Shown: positions 54,566 through 63,695, numbered from the stretch's first letter. The stretch is DNA of 64,000 nt from Lachnospiraceae bacterium Marseille-Q4251 (GCA_018223435.1 JAGTTO010000001.1:3348001-3412000); one strand, 5' to 3'. The notes: generated from the sequence alone by a model not told the origin. Numbers and translations are program-made.

Positions 54566-55594
54566 ATGAATATAGAACAAATCAAAGCTGCCGTAGCGGA
54601 TACTCCTTACGATTTTCTTCGGGAGGATTCCCGGCTTGGCAAAAATATCATTCTGCTTACCCTTGGCGGAAGCCATGCATACGGTATGGAAAAAGAAGAC
54701 AGTGACCTGGATATTCGAGGGATTACGCTGAACAGCAAGCAGGAGATCCTTCTCGGAAAAGATTTTCAGACGATTACGGATCTTCCTACCGATACAGCGA
54801 TTTATTCTTTTAACAAAATCATCGAATTGCTGACCAAAGCCAATCCGAATACAGTCGAACAGCTCGGCTGCAGACCGGAACAGTATCTTTATTTGTCAGA
54901 AATCGGGAAAGAACTTCTGGCCAACCGAAAAATGTTTCTGTCTAAACTCTGCATCCACTCTTTCGGAAACTATGGGCAGGCGCAGCTTCGGCGTCTGGAA
55001 AACAAGTCCGCCCGCCTGACCAGTCAGGCAGAATATGAACGGCATATTTTAAATTCTATTGAAAATGCTTTCTTCACATTCCGGGAACGCTATCTGACCT
55101 GCCCAGAAGAATCCATCCGCCTGTATCTGGATGATTCGTCGAGGCCTGAGATGGAGAAGGAGATCTTTATGGATGTTCATCTGAAGCATTATCCATTGCG
55201 GGACTATGCCAATATGTGGAACGACATGAAATCCATTGTCAGCAGCTACAACAAGATCGGAAAGAGAAATAAGACTGCAATGACGCACAATAAACTTGGC
55301 AAGCATATGGCGCACACGCTGCGGCTCTATATGATGTGTATTGATATTCTGGAAAAAGAGGAAATCATCACCTGCCGCACAGAAGAGCACGATCTTCTCA
55401 TGAAAATCCGAAATGGTGAATTTTTAGATGAGAACCGGCAGCCTATTCCGGAATTCTATGAGATTCTCGATGAATATGACAAGCGCTTCGAATATGCCAA
55501 AAAGCATACCGCCCTCCCGGAACTTCCAGACTATAAACGAATCGAGGAGTTTCAGGCTGATGTAAACGAGAGAGTTGTAAAGGGAGACATTTAA
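54566..55594 (+). CDS. RlaP/YcgL-type nucleotidyltransferase (pol-beta superfamily)
   Basis: 342 residues. The nucleotidyltransferase core is LTLGGSHAYGMEKEDSDLDIRGI (residues about 28-52): GS motif plus DxD metal ligands of the DNA polymerase beta superfamily. The overall length and LGCRPEQYL...KLCIHSFGNYGQAQLRRLENK match the COG3541/RlaP group, which has been linked by gene context to RNA ligase and RNA repair (recalled from comparative work). Start ATG 54566 follows AGAGGAGGG. First gene of a tight five-gene operon. Substrate and acceptor are unknown. Confidence 0.8.
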   Translation: MNIEQIKAAVADTPYDFLREDSRLGKNIILLTLGGSHAYGMEKEDSDLDIRGITLNSKQEILLGKDFQTITDLPTDTAIYSFNKIIELLTKANPNTVEQLGCRPEQYLYLSEIGKELLANRKMFLSKLCIHSFGNYGQAQLRRLENKSARLTSQAEYERHILNSIENAFFTFRERYLTCPEESIRLYLDDSSRPEMEKEIFMDVHLKHYPLRDYANMWNDMKSIVSSYNKIGKRNKTAMTHNKLGKHMAHTLRLYMMCIDILEKEEIITCRTEEHDLLMKIRNGEFLDENRQPIPEFYEILDEYDKRFEYAKKHTALPELPDYKRIEEFQADVNERVVKGDI

Positions 55595-55596
55595 AA

Positions 55597-56265
55597 ATGA
55601 AGATAAGAACAGATTTTGTGACGAATAGCAGCAGTTCATCATTTATTTTCAAAGAATACAATCCTGATAAAATAAAGCAGGCGATAGAACATAGGCTCTC
55701 GCCTTTACCTAAAGATAAGTGGGAGAGAATATACTATGAGAAAGCCAGAGAAATGATCCCTTATATAGTGGGAAAACGATTTTGTGAATACCCGCTTTGG
55801 GATCTGATGAAAGTTTATTCCTGGTATCGGTGGGATGTGATAAGTAAATGGCTCGAAGGGAAAGATTGGGAAACAGAACTTTCACAAAAAGTATATATAA
55901 GCGGCAATGGTGAAAAATGGAATGCCATGTTTGTTTTAGACATGTATAAAAATTATTTAGAAAATATAGATGGCGTGTGGCCGAAAGACATAGAAGTGAC
56001 AGTTGACCTTTTAAATAGTCAGGCCCGGGAATATATACAATCGTGGTATTTTGACAGTGACATTTTGCGGGTTTTTTACACAAATAATATAGAAGAACTT
56101 CTGGAAGGAGCGAAACAATTTGAGGGGAAAGAGCTCCCGGAGGTAATGGAATATTTGTTTGGAGCGCAGTATTTATATTTTTATGAGGATGAAACTTATA
56201 GTATTATTCGTGAAGCGTTAGAAAAAGCAGGATTATGTTTATATTCCTGCGAACATATGGGATAA
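55597..56265 (+). CDS. FVTNSSSSSF-motif protein, possible radical SAM substrate
   Basis: 222 residues. Begins MKIRTDFVTNSSSSSF, an N-terminal motif seen in many otherwise unlike hypothetical proteins of Firmicutes (recalled). The rest is acidic and rich in Trp and Tyr, without a signal peptide or a fold I recognise. Two bases after the nucleotidyltransferase and three before a radical SAM gene. Because the conserved part is the short N-terminus, it could be a recognition or modification site for the neighbouring enzyme. Function unknown. Confidence 0.65.
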   Translation: MKIRTDFVTNSSSSSFIFKEYNPDKIKQAIEHRLSPLPKDKWERIYYEKAREMIPYIVGKRFCEYPLWDLMKVYSWYRWDVISKWLEGKDWETELSQKVYISGNGEKWNAMFVLDMYKNYLENIDGVWPKDIEVTVDLLNSQAREYIQSWYFDSDILRVFYTNNIEELLEGAKQFEGKELPEVMEYLFGAQYLYFYEDETYSIIREALEKAGLCLYSCEHMG

Positions 56266-56268
56266 AAG

Positions 56269-57333
56269 ATGAGAATCAGAAAAGAGAAAACTTTTGTGTC
56301 CTGTTTTGATAGCAGAACGGGAGCTTATTATAGAACGGGAATATTGGTCGATGGAAAAGAGACGGAAGATGATCCATTTATGGCAAGTTTCCCGGAACTT
56401 TTGGACATTGGTATTATGGGCCATTGCAGGCATGGGCAGTCGGGTCTGTGTCTGCAGTCTGGTATTCAGTGTTATCAAAATGGGTTAAATCGTGCGGATG
56501 CCAATATGAGGGTAGAGGATTTTAGAAGAATCATATCCGAATGCAGGGAAAATACCTATCAGGTAGCTCTTGGCGGATGTGGAGATCCGGATCAGCACGA
56601 AGCCTTTGAAGAAATTCTGAAAATATGCAGGGATGCAGAGATTGTCCCCAATTTTACCACCTCCGGATTGGGAATGATGAAAGAGACAGCGGCGATATGC
56701 AAGAAATATTGCGGAGCGGTAGCGGTGAGCTGGTACAGAAGTCCGTATACGTTAAAGGCGATATCCCTCTTACTGGAAGCAGGCGTTAAGACTAATATTC
56801 ATTACGTTTTGATGAAAGACAGCATAAAAGAAGCCATTGATCTGCTGGAGAGAGACAAGTTTCCAAAAGGGATTAACGCAGTTGTCTTTTTATTGCATAA
56901 ACCGGTAGGTTTGGGGAGTGATACGCAGATAATAAGAAAAGAAAATCCCGATCTGAAAAGATTTTTGGAGTGTATTGAGAGAAAGCAGTTTCCGTTTAAA
57001 ATCGGCTTTGATTCCTGCACTGTTCCGGCGCTGTTAGGCAGTTCGTCATTTGCCTCCAGATCTATGGATACCTGTGAGGGAGGCAGATGGTCCGCCTATA
57101 TCTCATCTGATCTGAAAATGATGCCATGCAGCTTTGATAATCAAAAACAACAGTGGAGTGTGGACTTGAGAAGTTCGACAATACAGGAAGCCTGGTTCAG
57201 TAAAGCATTTGACGATTTTCGTAGTCATTTGAAAAATGCATGTCCGGAATGCAAGCATAGAATTAACTGCATGGGCGGCTGCCCGATCTGCCCGGAAATT
57301 GTGTTGTGTGATGCGCATGAAAGGAAGGTATAA
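56269..57333 (+). CDS. Radical SAM/SPASM-like enzyme
   Basis: 354 residues. The cluster motif is unusual: GHCRHGQSGLCLQSGIQCYQNG, a CX7CX6C (Cys 53, 61, 68) where most radical SAM enzymes have CX3CX2C. It is followed by a GGCGDPDQHEAFEEILKIC glycine motif and a TIM-barrel pattern. The C-terminus has CX2CX5CX3CX2C (CPECKHRINCMGGCPIC) plus outer cysteines, a SPASM-like auxiliary-cluster domain found in peptide-modifying enzymes. Three bases after the FVTNSSSSSF gene. Likely a peptide or protein modifier; target unknown. Confidence 0.75.
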   Translation: MRIRKEKTFVSCFDSRTGAYYRTGILVDGKETEDDPFMASFPELLDIGIMGHCRHGQSGLCLQSGIQCYQNGLNRADANMRVEDFRRIISECRENTYQVALGGCGDPDQHEAFEEILKICRDAEIVPNFTTSGLGMMKETAAICKKYCGAVAVSWYRSPYTLKAISLLLEAGVKTNIHYVLMKDSIKEAIDLLERDKFPKGINAVVFLLHKPVGLGSDTQIIRKENPDLKRFLECIERKQFPFKIGFDSCTVPALLGSSSFASRSMDTCEGGRWSAYISSDLKMMPCSFDNQKQQWSVDLRSSTIQEAWFSKAFDDFRSHLKNACPECKHRINCMGGCPICPEIVLCDAHERKV

Positions 57334-57336
57334 ACT

Positions 57337-58179
57337 ATGGGACGACAGGAAAATATTGAGATTTTTGAGGATTCACAGCGGATGTACGAAAGTAATCCGA
57401 GGTTGATTTCTGCGATTAAAAAGTCTAATGAAAAACAGGAGTTTTTCGCCGGTGACTGCCAGATTATGGCTGATGCCGGGCGGGTTTATGAAAAGGCGGC
57501 CAGGATTATCGTGAGTAAAAAGCGGACGCTGGAGGCTGCGGCGGCCTATGCGGAAAAACAGGTCTGCATCTTAAACTTTGCGTCAGCCACAAATCCTGGA
57601 GGCGGCGTAACCAAAGGATCATCCGCTCAGGAAGAGGCCATCTGCCGCTGCTCGACGCTTTATCCGAATCTGAAAGAACCGTGGGTGTGGAATAAGTTTT
57701 ACGGCCCCAATCGGCGGCAGCAGGATCCGTTGCACAAGGATGACTGTATTTATACGCCGGGAGTCCTCGTTTTTAAATCAGATACCAGTTATCCAAAACT
57801 GCTGCCGGAAAAGAATTGGTATTCTGTGAATGTGCTGACCTGTGCGGCTCCGAATCTGCGGAAAAATCCCAGCAATGGAATGAACTCCGGGGACGGCAAT
57901 ACTGCTGTGAATATCAGCAGGAAGAACCTGCAGGCACTGCATGAGAAAAGGATGCGCCGAGTGCTGGAAATCGCAGCGGCAAAGGGAAATGAAGTTGTGA
58001 TTCTTGGAGCTTTTGGCTGCGGGGCATTTTGCAATCCTCCATTGACTGTAGCGCAGGCAATGAGAGAGGCGGTAGAGAAATACCGGATGAAATTTGAAAC
58101 CATCGAATTTGCGGTATACTGTTCTCCGAAGGATGATGAGAATTACCGGGTATTTCGGAGCGTTCTGGGGCGATTGTAA
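57337..58179 (+). CDS. TIGR02452 family protein (microbial PARG-like macro domain)
   Basis: 280 residues. LNFASATNPGGGVTKGSSAQEEAICRCSTLY is the diagnostic loop: GGG plus the Gln-Glu-Glu pair as in bacterial-type poly(ADP-ribose) glycohydrolases. VVILGAFGCGAFCNPP is the second ligand loop. Predicted to bind or hydrolyse ADP-ribose on protein or nucleic acid, in the cytoplasm. Four bases after the radical SAM gene. ADP-ribosylation of RNA or protein ends is a plausible link to the nucleotidyltransferase and Thg1 partners, but this is inference. Confidence 0.85.
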   Translation: MGRQENIEIFEDSQRMYESNPRLISAIKKSNEKQEFFAGDCQIMADAGRVYEKAARIIVSKKRTLEAAAAYAEKQVCILNFASATNPGGGVTKGSSAQEEAICRCSTLYPNLKEPWVWNKFYGPNRRQQDPLHKDDCIYTPGVLVFKSDTSYPKLLPEKNWYSVNVLTCAAPNLRKNPSNGMNSGDGNTAVNISRKNLQALHEKRMRRVLEIAAAKGNEVVILGAFGCGAFCNPPLTVAQAMREAVEKYRMKFETIEFAVYCSPKDDENYRVFRSVLGRL

Positions 58180-58205
58180 AATGATAGAATGGAGAAAGTG
58201 AAATC

Positions 58206-58979
58206 ATGGACAGCTCAGATTTATCAAAGCGTATGAAAAAATATGAGGCAGTGTCAAAAGGGACGCTTATGAGCAGAATGCCGGTCATTTTAAGGATCGA
58301 TGGAAGATCATTCCATACTTATACGAAGGGCTTCAAAAGACCTTTCGACGAGCTTTTGGTGACAGCAATGCAGGAGACGATGAAATATTTATGCGAGAAC
58401 ATCCAGGGCTGTGTTTTAGGCTATACACAGTCAGATGAGATCAGTCTGGTTCTGGTTGATTATAAGAAATTCACAGCATCATCCTGGTTTGACAATGAGA
58501 TTCAGAAGATCGTATCTATTGCGGCATCTATGGCTACAATGGCGTTTAACAGAGCCTTCACCAGGCTGGCAGAAAAAGAAGGAGATGCCGTGTATTGTGA
58601 GAAGGCCGGTTTCGCCCAGTTTGACTGCAGAGCTTTCAATCTGGCCAAAGAAGAGGTTGCAAACTATCTCTACTGGAGACAGGCTGATGCAACCAGAAAT
58701 TCCATCCAGATGGTAGGACAGGCAAATTTCTCTCACAGAGAGCTACAGAATAGATCCTGCAGTGAGATCCAGGATATGCTGATGCTTCAGAAAGGGATAA
58801 ACTGGAATAATTTCTCTGTGCAGCAGAAAAGAGGAAGCTGCTGCAGAAAAGAGGAATATCAGGGAGAAGATGGCATTTCCAGAAATCGCTGGATCATTGA
58901 TAAAGAGATTCCTGTTTTTACTGGAGAAAACAGGAGCTATATTGAAAAACTGATTTATGTTGGTGAAACGGTTGCGTAG
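58206..58979 (+). CDS. Thg1-type 3'-5' RNA polymerase (tRNA-His guanylyltransferase family)
   Basis: 257 residues. VILRIDGRSFHTYTKGFKRPFDE and LGYTQSDEISLVLVDY carry the metal-binding Asp residues of Thg1; the QFDCRAFNL block and the C-terminal NNFSVQQKRGSCC also fit the family. Bacterial Thg1-like proteins add nucleotides to the 5' end of truncated tRNAs, i.e. 5'-end repair. Bacteria normally encode G-1 of tRNA-His in the gene, so a repair role is more likely than identity. Last gene of the operon, 26 bases after TIGR02452, RBS GGAGAAAG. Confidence 0.9.
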   Translation: MDSSDLSKRMKKYEAVSKGTLMSRMPVILRIDGRSFHTYTKGFKRPFDELLVTAMQETMKYLCENIQGCVLGYTQSDEISLVLVDYKKFTASSWFDNEIQKIVSIAASMATMAFNRAFTRLAEKEGDAVYCEKAGFAQFDCRAFNLAKEEVANYLYWRQADATRNSIQMVGQANFSHRELQNRSCSEIQDMLMLQKGINWNNFSVQQKRGSCCRKEEYQGEDGISRNRWIIDKEIPVFTGENRSYIEKLIYVGETVA

Positions 58980-59362
58980 TAATCTTTTCGCCTCTTTTCT
59001 TTGTCATAGAAAAATCCAGTTTATAAGAAAATATGTATTTTTATATTGTCAGTTATTTCTATGATAACAAATAAAAATAAGTTGATAAATTGTTAAAATT
59101 TATAGGATAAAAGGGTTTACTTTTTGGTTCTGATGTGATATGTAAATTTAATCAATGAGATTAATTTTTAATCAACGAGGTATAATTTTTTAACCAAAGA
59201 GCAAAAAAAATTTGATCTGGAAGCAAAATTTTGAGGTTCCGACTGTAGTGCTTGGTTTTCCAGTAAGGTATAATAGAGATAGTCCAGGATAAATGTAATT
59301 CCTATTAAAAATCTGCAGAGCATAGGAAAAGCTAATAACATTGGAAAGGAGATAAATTACTG
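58980..59362 (+). other. AT-rich intergenic region
   Basis: About 380 bases. TATAAT at 59269-59274 may be the -10 for the next gene, but no good -35 lies at the right distance. No terminator hairpin with T-run was found after the Thg1 gene. No ORF. Confidence 0.4.
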
Positions 59363-59653
59363 ATGAAAAAATCAGCAAACGATTGTCAGGAAATTGATAC
59401 TGAAACTGTAAAAGAGAACATCAGACAGTTCATGAAAAATGAAGCCTTAACAGTCGCTGATTTGAAGGAATTACTGGGATTTGATTCTACACAGGCTATT
59501 TATAAATGGCGTTCTGGAAGAGGGATTCCAAGCATAGACAGTCTTTTTAAAATGAGCAGCGTCTTTGATATTCCTATGGAGGATTTCATTAAAAAAGACG
59601 GAATCAAGCCAAAGCAGGGAGAAAAACAGAGCCAGAAGGAGGAGTTAGGATGA
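59363..59653 (+). CDS. XRE-type helix-turn-helix regulator
   Basis: 96 residues. ENIRQFMKNEALTVADLKELLGFDSTQAIYKWRSGRGIPSIDSLFKMSSVFDIPMEDFI is a complete XRE-type helix-turn-helix. The remaining 25 residues are charged. AAAGGAGAT precedes ATG 59363. Its stop overlaps the start of a secreted transglutaminase (ATGA), so both are translationally coupled; it may autoregulate the unit. Confidence 0.8.
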   Translation: MKKSANDCQEIDTETVKENIRQFMKNEALTVADLKELLGFDSTQAIYKWRSGRGIPSIDSLFKMSSVFDIPMEDFIKKDGIKPKQGEKQSQKEELG

Positions 59654-60915
59654 GAGAAAAAGCAAAGGGAGTAAGAAACTGTTGGTGTCGAATCATGCTT
59701 ACTATGGTTCTTATGCTTCTGTGTATGACGGGAGCGCCGGTTCATGCATCATCGAGTCTGCCGTCACTTAAGATAAAAACCATCAAAAGTGTCTCATGGA
59801 ATACGGTGCAGTTTGCAGTCAACATTCCATCGGGCTACGATACATACCAGATTCGGATTTACCGATCCACTTCAAAGAACGGCAAATATCAGCTGATTGA
59901 CTATCTTGATTATGTGACACAATGGGTCAGCTATAATGGCGGCGATTACATGACGCAGTGTGCCAAGAAAAAGGTGGTCTGCTCCAAAAACAAGAACCTT
60001 TACACCTTTGAAGATACTTCACTTCGTTTTAATCAGCGTTATTATTACAAAGTACGGCTGTACGACAAATATACGAAAAATGCGGGAAAGCTTTCAGAGC
60101 CGAAAGGAGTTCTTACCGCTTTAAACGAAGCTTATATCGTTCGAGGTTATGTCAACAATTCCAATCAGGTGGATCTTGCCTGGCAGATGTCAGAACACGC
60201 AGAAGGTTATCTGATTTACCGGAAAACGCCGAATGGAAAATGGAGCAGAATAGCGAAAGTGCTTGGCGACACAAACAACACCTTTGTCGATAAAAATGTA
60301 CAGTTTGGAAAGAGCTATTTTTATCAGATCCGACCTTATCGCTATGTGGGAAAGAAAGCCATCATTGTCACTACAAAAGACAAATATGTGGTCCGGCTGA
60401 ATACACCGAGTATTGCCGGAGAGTACAATAATCCTGGCAGTTCTGTTTATGGATCCAAACTTTCTGCTTCTGAACTTAATGAAGTTCGCCGGGTAGTCCA
60501 GGCCTTCAAAGCGAACTTTATTAAGAAAGGAATGAGCGAGTACGAAAAGGTGCTGACCGCTTATCAGTATCTGCGTTATACCTGCGGTTATGCCTGGGGC
60601 GGCTGGCAGTATAACGGAGCCAACACGGCCTGGGGAGCTCTTGTATACGGGGAAGCTCAGTGCTCCGGTTTTGCCCGGGCGATGAAAGCGCTCTGCGACG
60701 GTATTGGCATCAGCTGCTATTATGTACATGCCAACTCCAGTTCCGCGAATCCGAGCCATCAGTGGAATGAGGTTCGTGTGGATGGAAAATGGTATATTGT
60801 GGATCCGCAGGGAGGCTACTTCCTGCTGAGTGGAAATACCTATAAAAACAGAACAGGTATGGACTGGAATCATGCCGGACTGCCCGAATGTACGGCTGAT
60901 TATAAAAGCAAGTAA
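59650..60915 (+). CDS. Secreted transglutaminase-like protein with FN3-like domains
   Basis: 421 residues. Signal peptide about 1-34 (hydrophobic LTMVLMLLCMTGAPVHA). Two fibronectin-III-like beta domains (about 40-160 and 165-255; YQIRIYRSTSKNGKYQLI, EGYLIYRKTPNGKWSRIA) precede a transglutaminase domain with Cys about 338 (GEAQCSGFARAMKALC), His about 370 (SHQWNEVRVDG) and Asp about 385 (VDPQGG). Triad complete. Unlike the 20-27 kb proteins it has no cell-wall repeats. It is coupled to the preceding regulator by a 4-base overlap and followed by another secreted protein. Confidence 0.8.
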   Translation: MREKAKGVRNCWCRIMLTMVLMLLCMTGAPVHASSSLPSLKIKTIKSVSWNTVQFAVNIPSGYDTYQIRIYRSTSKNGKYQLIDYLDYVTQWVSYNGGDYMTQCAKKKVVCSKNKNLYTFEDTSLRFNQRYYYKVRLYDKYTKNAGKLSEPKGVLTALNEAYIVRGYVNNSNQVDLAWQMSEHAEGYLIYRKTPNGKWSRIAKVLGDTNNTFVDKNVQFGKSYFYQIRPYRYVGKKAIIVTTKDKYVVRLNTPSIAGEYNNPGSSVYGSKLSASELNEVRRVVQAFKANFIKKGMSEYEKVLTAYQYLRYTCGYAWGGWQYNGANTAWGALVYGEAQCSGFARAMKALCDGIGISCYYVHANSSSANPSHQWNEVRVDGKWYIVDPQGGYFLLSGNTYKNRTGMDWNHAGLPECTADYKSK

Positions 60916-60935
60916 GAGAAAAGGAGAGGATCATT

Positions 60936-61691
60936 ATGAAAACTACGTTAAAAACATCGAAGCTCTTAAAGGCATGTGTGTGGGCTCTGCTTCTGCTTGC
61001 GGGACTGCATCTGGGAGGAATAAAGACGCTGGCAGCGGCGAGACCTTCCTGTGAGAAAACGAAAACCGTTTATTATCAGAAACAGAACTTTAAGAATCCG
61101 CAGACTCAGGAAAGATATGTTGTCTATGATTTCCTGGGAACCAATGAGATCAGTCTGCAGAATGTCTCTTCAAAAGCAGTAGTCAGTAATTTGAAATCCA
61201 GCAATTCTCATATCAGCGTTTATTACAATTCGGTCACCAAGAAGATTTCTCTGGATTTGAATTATACTGCAAAGACACTGAAAAATGGAGAAAAAGCAGT
61301 CATCAGCTTCAACGTAAAACAGAATAAAAAGAGCTACAGACTTTCCTGTACAGTGACTTTCCGTCCGGATTTTGTGAAAAGCGCCAAAATCGGAAAGCTG
61401 GATATCACACGCAAGCTGAATCGTTCTCAGTACGCCGGCTATTTAAAAATGACGACCACACAGAAAAAGGCAAGAATTAAATTTACTCTTCCATCTGATT
61501 ATAAGATCGTAAGTATTCGCTATAACTACAAAGGCGAGGAAGTAGGACCGGTTTGGAATACGGCAAAAAAAGTGAAAAATGGCGGAACGCTTGTTATCAA
61601 AAAGAATACCGTTCTTTGCGTGGAATACGCGGCGAAGAAAGGAAAGAGCGTATACAATCGCGCCTATATCATCAGCATCAATTGTAAGTAA
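60936..61691 (+). CDS. Secreted protein of unknown function
   Basis: 251 residues, signal peptide about 1-33 (ACVWALLLLAGLHLGGIKTLAA). The mature part is Lys- and Ser-rich and predicted beta-sandwich, with repeated patterns such as SSKAVVSNLKSSNSHISVYYNSVTKKISLDLNYTAKTLKNGEKAVISFNV that resemble Ig-like bacterial surface domains. Twenty bases after the transglutaminase, AAAAGGAGAGG upstream. It might be a substrate or partner of that enzyme, given the many Lys and some Gln residues. Confidence 0.6.
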   Translation: MKTTLKTSKLLKACVWALLLLAGLHLGGIKTLAAARPSCEKTKTVYYQKQNFKNPQTQERYVVYDFLGTNEISLQNVSSKAVVSNLKSSNSHISVYYNSVTKKISLDLNYTAKTLKNGEKAVISFNVKQNKKSYRLSCTVTFRPDFVKSAKIGKLDITRKLNRSQYAGYLKMTTTQKKARIKFTLPSDYKIVSIRYNYKGEEVGPVWNTAKKVKNGGTLVIKKNTVLCVEYAAKKGKSVYNRAYIISINCK

Positions 61692-61743
61692 AACAGCAGT
61701 TTAAAATACATCGGGCGTCCGAAAAAACTGAATAAATAGATGA

Positions 61744-61782
61744 ACGGGGAAAAGCGGAATCACCAGTCCGCTTTCCCCGTCT
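61744..61782. terminator. Hairpin after the secreted-protein gene (weak terminator)
   Basis: ACGGGGAAAAGCGGA pairs with TCCGCTTTCCCCGT with one bulge, a strong stem but with no T-run behind it. Confidence 0.4.
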
Positions 61783-61934
61783 AGAAGAAGATTTCACCTA
61801 TTCCATTACTGCCCCGACGGTGTTGAAAATTCACATTGAAAGTGCGAAAAATGTATGGTATATAATAATTATGCACAAAATAAAGAATGGTGCTCTCTAA
61901 ATTATAATGGTGATTTTGTGAAAATATAGGGGGA

Positions 61935-63695
61935 ATGATGATAAAAAATTATATAATTAATATACCGGAAAGACATAATGGAATATATGCTATTCTTAAT
62001 ATTGTTGAGAAAAAGGTTTATGTTGGTTTAGCGCATGATATGTTAAGGCGGACAAATGAGCATTTTATTGCTATTTCGAATTTTACGATTGGAAATGATA
62101 ATCAGTATTTATTAAATGAAGAAAACAAACAGTTTTTACACTTTCCAATATATAAGAAACAAGAAGAAATTAACAATTTACCAGATTTGGAAAGCGATTA
62201 CATGGCAGTGTTCAAATACTCTTTGGGATTTGAATTATATAATATCGCTAAGGAAAAAAAGGTCGAACTACATGATGAAAAAAAATATCTTAAGCAAGTA
62301 GAATCAAGCTTTAAAAAATTAGTTGGAGAATCTCTTATTGAAATTTCTCGTTTAAGTAAAGCGGAAAGAGAAATTAAATGGAATTCAATTGTGAAAAAAT
62401 TTGATAAATCAGATAGAGAAACTATTTGTCTGGAATCGGAGACTGGAGATTTTTCTAAAAGTAATAAATATGAATATGTGATAAGGAAGATGGCAACATT
62501 GGTTATTTCTAAAAGTATTTTAAGGAAAGATTTAAAAATTAACTGGCCTGAGAAAAGTATAAAAGATCAGGATTTATATAGGGATGGAGCAATTATTATC
62601 AGTAATTTTGGATCGCATAACGGTGAAACACCATATGAGATAATAAAAAAAATGGATATGGATTTGCAAATGTCATCTGATGGATGTGCATATTGGGCAT
62701 TGAAAAATGTTAATGAGGAGACATTTAGAGAAAAATGTAATGATAATAAACCAGTATATGTTATTTTTAAAACTACAACTTCGGATAATTCGGGGGGTAC
62801 AAAAGTTAAATTAGATGTAATAGCTACTGAAGAAAGTATTCGAGAAAAAGGGCAAAAATTGAAAGAAAAGAATGATCCAACTCTAATGCAATCTTATAAG
62901 GATGTGGAAAATAATTGGCATAGTTTACCTCAAGAGATTACAGGAGTTTCAAGTCAAACAAGTGCTTGGAGGGAAGGTAGTGGTTATAAGGTTGTTGCAT
63001 TTAGAATAAAAAAATTCTATATATGTAAGGAAGATTTTAGTGTTACAGAATTGAAAAAGTGGATAAAACAAAAAACTGGACAACAAAATACATATGATTT
63101 GAAAGTGAAAGAAGAAGATTTTGATAATATTGAGTTTATCAATGATTCGGATTCTACAGAATGCTTAATCGCCGAATTGCAATATCCGTATGTTGTCATA
63201 GTGAATAATGCACCTGGGTTAAAGCAGTATTTGAGGGGATGGTATAACGGAGAAAGTAACCCCAGGCTTATGTTTGAATCTAAAGATAAGTTTGAATTTA
63301 AAGATAATAAAAAGAATAGGGATGTAACGAGAGTATTTATGTTTTGTACTGAGGAAGGAAATAGAACAGTATATGTGAGAGATGTAGAAAGTAGAAAAAT
63401 CGATACAATACCATATAAGGATAAAGACTTAGAATGGGGGATTTTGGAGGGTGGAGAAAAATGTTCATATGAAGTGATTATTGATGAAAAAACAGAAACT
63501 ATAAAAATTAATGGTTCAAGTATTAAAGAAAATATTTCTTTTAAAAGGAAATATGATGCCGAAAACGTTTCATTTATAAAGCATAAAGATATTAAATATC
63601 AGTGTTTACAGGATTCAAATAGTGGTTTGTTTTACACATTTAGAGGGTTTGAGGACAATAAAGGTACACCGATATTTGTATTTGATGAAGTATAA
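61935..63695 (+). CDS. GIY-YIG domain protein, AT-rich, probably acquired
   Basis: 586 residues. Residues about 16-55 read NGIYAILNIVEKKVYVGLAHDMLRRTNEH: GIY, YVG and the Arg/His spacing of a GIY-YIG nuclease. The remaining 530 residues have no domain I recognise; they are rich in Lys, Asn, Ile and Glu. Base composition is clearly more AT-rich than the neighbours, pointing to horizontal transfer. ATAGGGGGA precedes ATGATG. It could be a stand-alone defence or restriction-type nuclease, but no methylase adjoins. Monocistronic, with its own terminator. Confidence 0.6.
   Translation: MMIKNYIINIPERHNGIYAILNIVEKKVYVGLAHDMLRRTNEHFIAISNFTIGNDNQYLLNEENKQFLHFPIYKKQEEINNLPDLESDYMAVFKYSLGFELYNIAKEKKVELHDEKKYLKQVESSFKKLVGESLIEISRLSKAEREIKWNSIVKKFDKSDRETICLESETGDFSKSNKYEYVIRKMATLVISKSILRKDLKINWPEKSIKDQDLYRDGAIIISNFGSHNGETPYEIIKKMDMDLQMSSDGCAYWALKNVNEETFREKCNDNKPVYVIFKTTTSDNSGGTKVKLDVIATEESIREKGQKLKEKNDPTLMQSYKDVENNWHSLPQEITGVSSQTSAWREGSGYKVVAFRIKKFYICKEDFSVTELKKWIKQKTGQQNTYDLKVKEEDFDNIEFINDSDSTECLIAELQYPYVVIVNNAPGLKQYLRGWYNGESNPRLMFESKDKFEFKDNKKNRDVTRVFMFCTEEGNRTVYVRDVESRKIDTIPYKDKDLEWGILEGGEKCSYEVIIDEKTETIKINGSSIKENISFKRKYDAENVSFIKHKDIKYQCLQDSNSGLFYTFRGFEDNKGTPIFVFDEV

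Noticed and set aside
59229..59250. Fourth copy of the shared island promoter
   Set aside because: GAGGTTCCGACTGTAG resembles only part of the motif and lacks the ATGACA and the 17-base spacing to a -10.
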